Source: Planctomycetaceae bacterium (GTDB lineage: Bacteria; Planctomycetota; Planctomycetia; Pirellulales; Lacipirellulaceae). Taken from it: a DNA stretch of 64,000 nt. The first letter of the stretch is position 1, and each line of letters opens with the position of its first letter. Where the stretch lies: contig QIKP01000048.1 in the NCBI GenBank assembly GCA_003233055.1, positions 1-64,000 on the forward strand. Direction: 5' to 3'. The position numbers and the translations under genes are program-made. The notes below the pieces were generated by a model. The model did not search any database and was not told the origin of the DNA. It saw only the letters and a program-made list of their open reading frames with translations. Of the stretch, positions 62,677 to 64,000 are shown in pieces.

Positions 62677-63471
62677 ATGGCCGTAATGACTGCTGCTTCT
62701 AAGGAAGAAATCGCCGAGGTCTGGGTGCAGTTTAAGGAGGACATTACCAACCGCAGTTTGCGGAACCGGTTAGTCGAAAACTATCTGCCGCTGGTTAAGT
62801 ACAACGGCGAACGCATCTGGGCACGTCTTCCAGATGGTGTCGACTTGGATGATCTGATCTCCGCAGGCGTTTTTGGCCTTATGGACGCGATCAAAGCCTT
62901 CGACATGAGCCGCGGGGTGAAGTTCGAGACCTACTGCGTCCCTCGAATTCGAGGAGCCATGCTGGACGAACTTCGCACGATGGACTGGGTTCCCCGGTTG
63001 GTGCGTAGCAAAGCGAGCAAGCTGAACGAGGCAATTCGCCAACTCGAAACCCGCCTCGGCCGTTCTCCAACGGAAGTAGAGCTCTCGGAACAGATGGGTA
63101 TCAGCGTTAAAGAACTGGAGAAACATATCTCCGACGCCAATGCGGTCGGCTTGGTGAGCCTCAACAAAAAATGGTACGAGACCGATAGCTACAAGGACGT
63201 TCGCGAAATCGACGTCCTCGAAGACAAGAAAGGCGAGGACCCGACCAAGCGCATCCAGAAGTCGGACCTCATGCGTCTCGTCACCAAGGGACTCAACCGC
63301 AACGAGCGATTGATCATCATCCTCTACTACTACGAAGAGCTAACGATGAAGGAGATTGGTGCAACGCTCGACCTCTCGGAAAGCCGGGTAAGCCAAATGC
63401 ATAGTGCGATTGTCAATCGCTTGCAAAGCCAGCTCGGCCGCCGTCGGCCTGAATTTGGGGCGACTGCCTAA
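62677..63471 (+). CDS. fliA: Flagellar-type sigma factor (WhiG/FliA)
   Basis: A 264-aa sigma-70 family group 3 protein. Region 2 shows NRLVENYLPLVKYNGERIWA and DLDDLISAGVFGLMDAIKAF; then KFETYCVPRIRGAMLDELR; region 3 with RSPTEVELSEQMGIS; region 4 with LYYYEELTMKEIGATLDLSE. It has CACGGAGGATTCG before the ATG. Position after flhF-flhG is that of SigD/FliA in Bacillus-type clusters. It probably drives late flagellar genes, none of which lies here. Confidence 0.93.
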   Translation: MAVMTAASKEEIAEVWVQFKEDITNRSLRNRLVENYLPLVKYNGERIWARLPDGVDLDDLISAGVFGLMDAIKAFDMSRGVKFETYCVPRIRGAMLDELRTMDWVPRLVRSKASKLNEAIRQLETRLGRSPTEVELSEQMGISVKELEKHISDANAVGLVSLNKKWYETDSYKDVREIDVLEDKKGEDPTKRIQKSDLMRLVTKGLNRNERLIIILYYYEELTMKEIGATLDLSESRVSQMHSAIVNRLQSQLGRRRPEFGATA

Positions 63472-63517
63472 CGCCGAATCGCGAGCCACCAATCCCAACG
63501 CGAACGATCCCAACGCA

Positions 63518-64000
63518 TCAGACGCGCAAGTCGTCCCCGACGCTGCCGCTCCCGTACTTCTTGCGGAGCGGCGCAACGATATCAGCCAGGAAGGCATCGA
63601 CCTGTTCGGGGGCACGCCCGACAAGGGCCCCGGGATCGATGGCAGAGTCGATGTCGACGTCGGCGAACGCCGGGTCTCTGCGCAGTCGGTCAATCAGATC
63701 GTTCGGCTTTCCTTCTTGCTTCACGACCGCGCCGGCGTCTTGGCTGTGCTGGCGGATTTTTTCGTGCAGCGACTGCCGATCGCCCCCGGCAGTCACCGCT
63801 TGCATCAAAATATTTTCCGTCACCATAAACGGCAATTCTTCTGCGAGGTTCTTGGCAATCACCTTGGGATAAACGACCATCCCGCTCGTGACGTTGTGGT
63901 AGATCGAAAGCACCGCGTCGATGGCCAAGAACGATTGCGGCAAGGTGAGTCGGCGGTTGGCGCTATCGTCCAGAGTTCGCTCCATCCATTGCGTGGCGTG
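63518..64000 (-). CDS. purB: Adenylosuccinate lyase, C-terminal part (truncated by window)
   Basis: The reading frame on the minus strand continues to the window edge. The visible part starts with [17 protein letters not shown], the signature of adenylosuccinate lyase just after the signature helix (S-A-M-P-x-K-x-N is outside the window), and ends in the C-terminal ADSL domain ([20 protein letters not shown], and [20 protein letters not shown]). The enzyme acts in purine synthesis, releasing fumarate in two steps. The [13 protein letters not shown] type is closer to the animal and some bacterial form than to the short bacterial type. Confidence 0.9.
   Translation of the reverse strand, partial: HATQWMERTLDDSANRRLTLPQSFLAIDAVLSIYHNVTSGMVVYPKVIAKNLAEELPFMVTENILMQAVTAGGDRQSLHEKIRQHSQDAGAVVKQEGKPNDLIDRLRRDPAFADVDIDSAIDPGALVGRAPEQVDAFLADIVAPLRKKYGSGSVGDDLRV

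Overview
The window looks like chromosome from a free-living, flagellated planctomycete, probably of the Pirellulales. This is inferred from the moderately high GC content, the long TPR proteins with TolQ/TolR partners, a HU protein with a lysine-rich N-terminal tail, many planctomycete-style hypothetical proteins, and intergenic palindromic repeats. No rRNA, tRNA, CRISPR array, insertion sequence or prophage was recognised.

Layout. 1-16.2 kb is mostly housekeeping and signalling on both strands: two GGDEF proteins (one also with HD and PAS domains), a HU-like protein, gltX, rpmE, prfA-prmC, a YhaM-like OB-HD nuclease, a PlsC-type acyltransferase and galE. A XerC/D recombinase (16.4-17.4 kb) converges on an envelope operon (17.4-23.7 kb, minus strand): a 1024-aa TPR protein, a second TPR protein, one TolQ/ExbB-like and two TolR/ExbD-like proteins. 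About 1 kb of repeat-rich intergenic DNA follows. Next come an ECF sigma factor and, divergent from it, two membrane proteins built from three copies of one unrecognised domain, then a sulfotransferase.

29.7-63.5 kb is a flagellar chromosome region. Read on the minus strand from 55.7 to 29.7 kb it runs: TPR anchor protein, flgN-like, flgS, flgR, flgB, flgC, fliE, fliF, fliG, fliH, fliI, fliJ, motE-like, fliK, flgD, flgE, flbD, motA, motB, fliL, fliN, fliO, fliP, fliQ, fliR, flhB. On the plus strand follow flhA, flhF, a FlhG-like gene, a small membrane protein and a WhiG/FliA-type sigma factor. This is the classical fla/che order known from Firmicutes, with fliM absent from its expected place. 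A pseudo-hydrolase and malate dehydrogenase lie between the two halves. The 3' part of a purB-type adenylosuccinate lyase runs off the right edge.

How it fits together. FlgS and FlgR look like a soluble NtrC-type pair. Directly after flgR and before flgB there is a close match to a sigma-54 -24/-12 promoter with palindromes at enhancer distance, so the pair probably switches on the basal-body operon. The WhiG-type sigma factor probably drives late genes that lie elsewhere (flagellin, cap and rings are not in the window). Several flagellar parts are divergent: a FlhG-like protein without a Walker A motif, a FliG whose torque helix lacks the usual charge pattern, an FlhB with NPTE instead of NPTH, and hook protein FlgE and hook cap FlgD sharing an inserted repeat domain.
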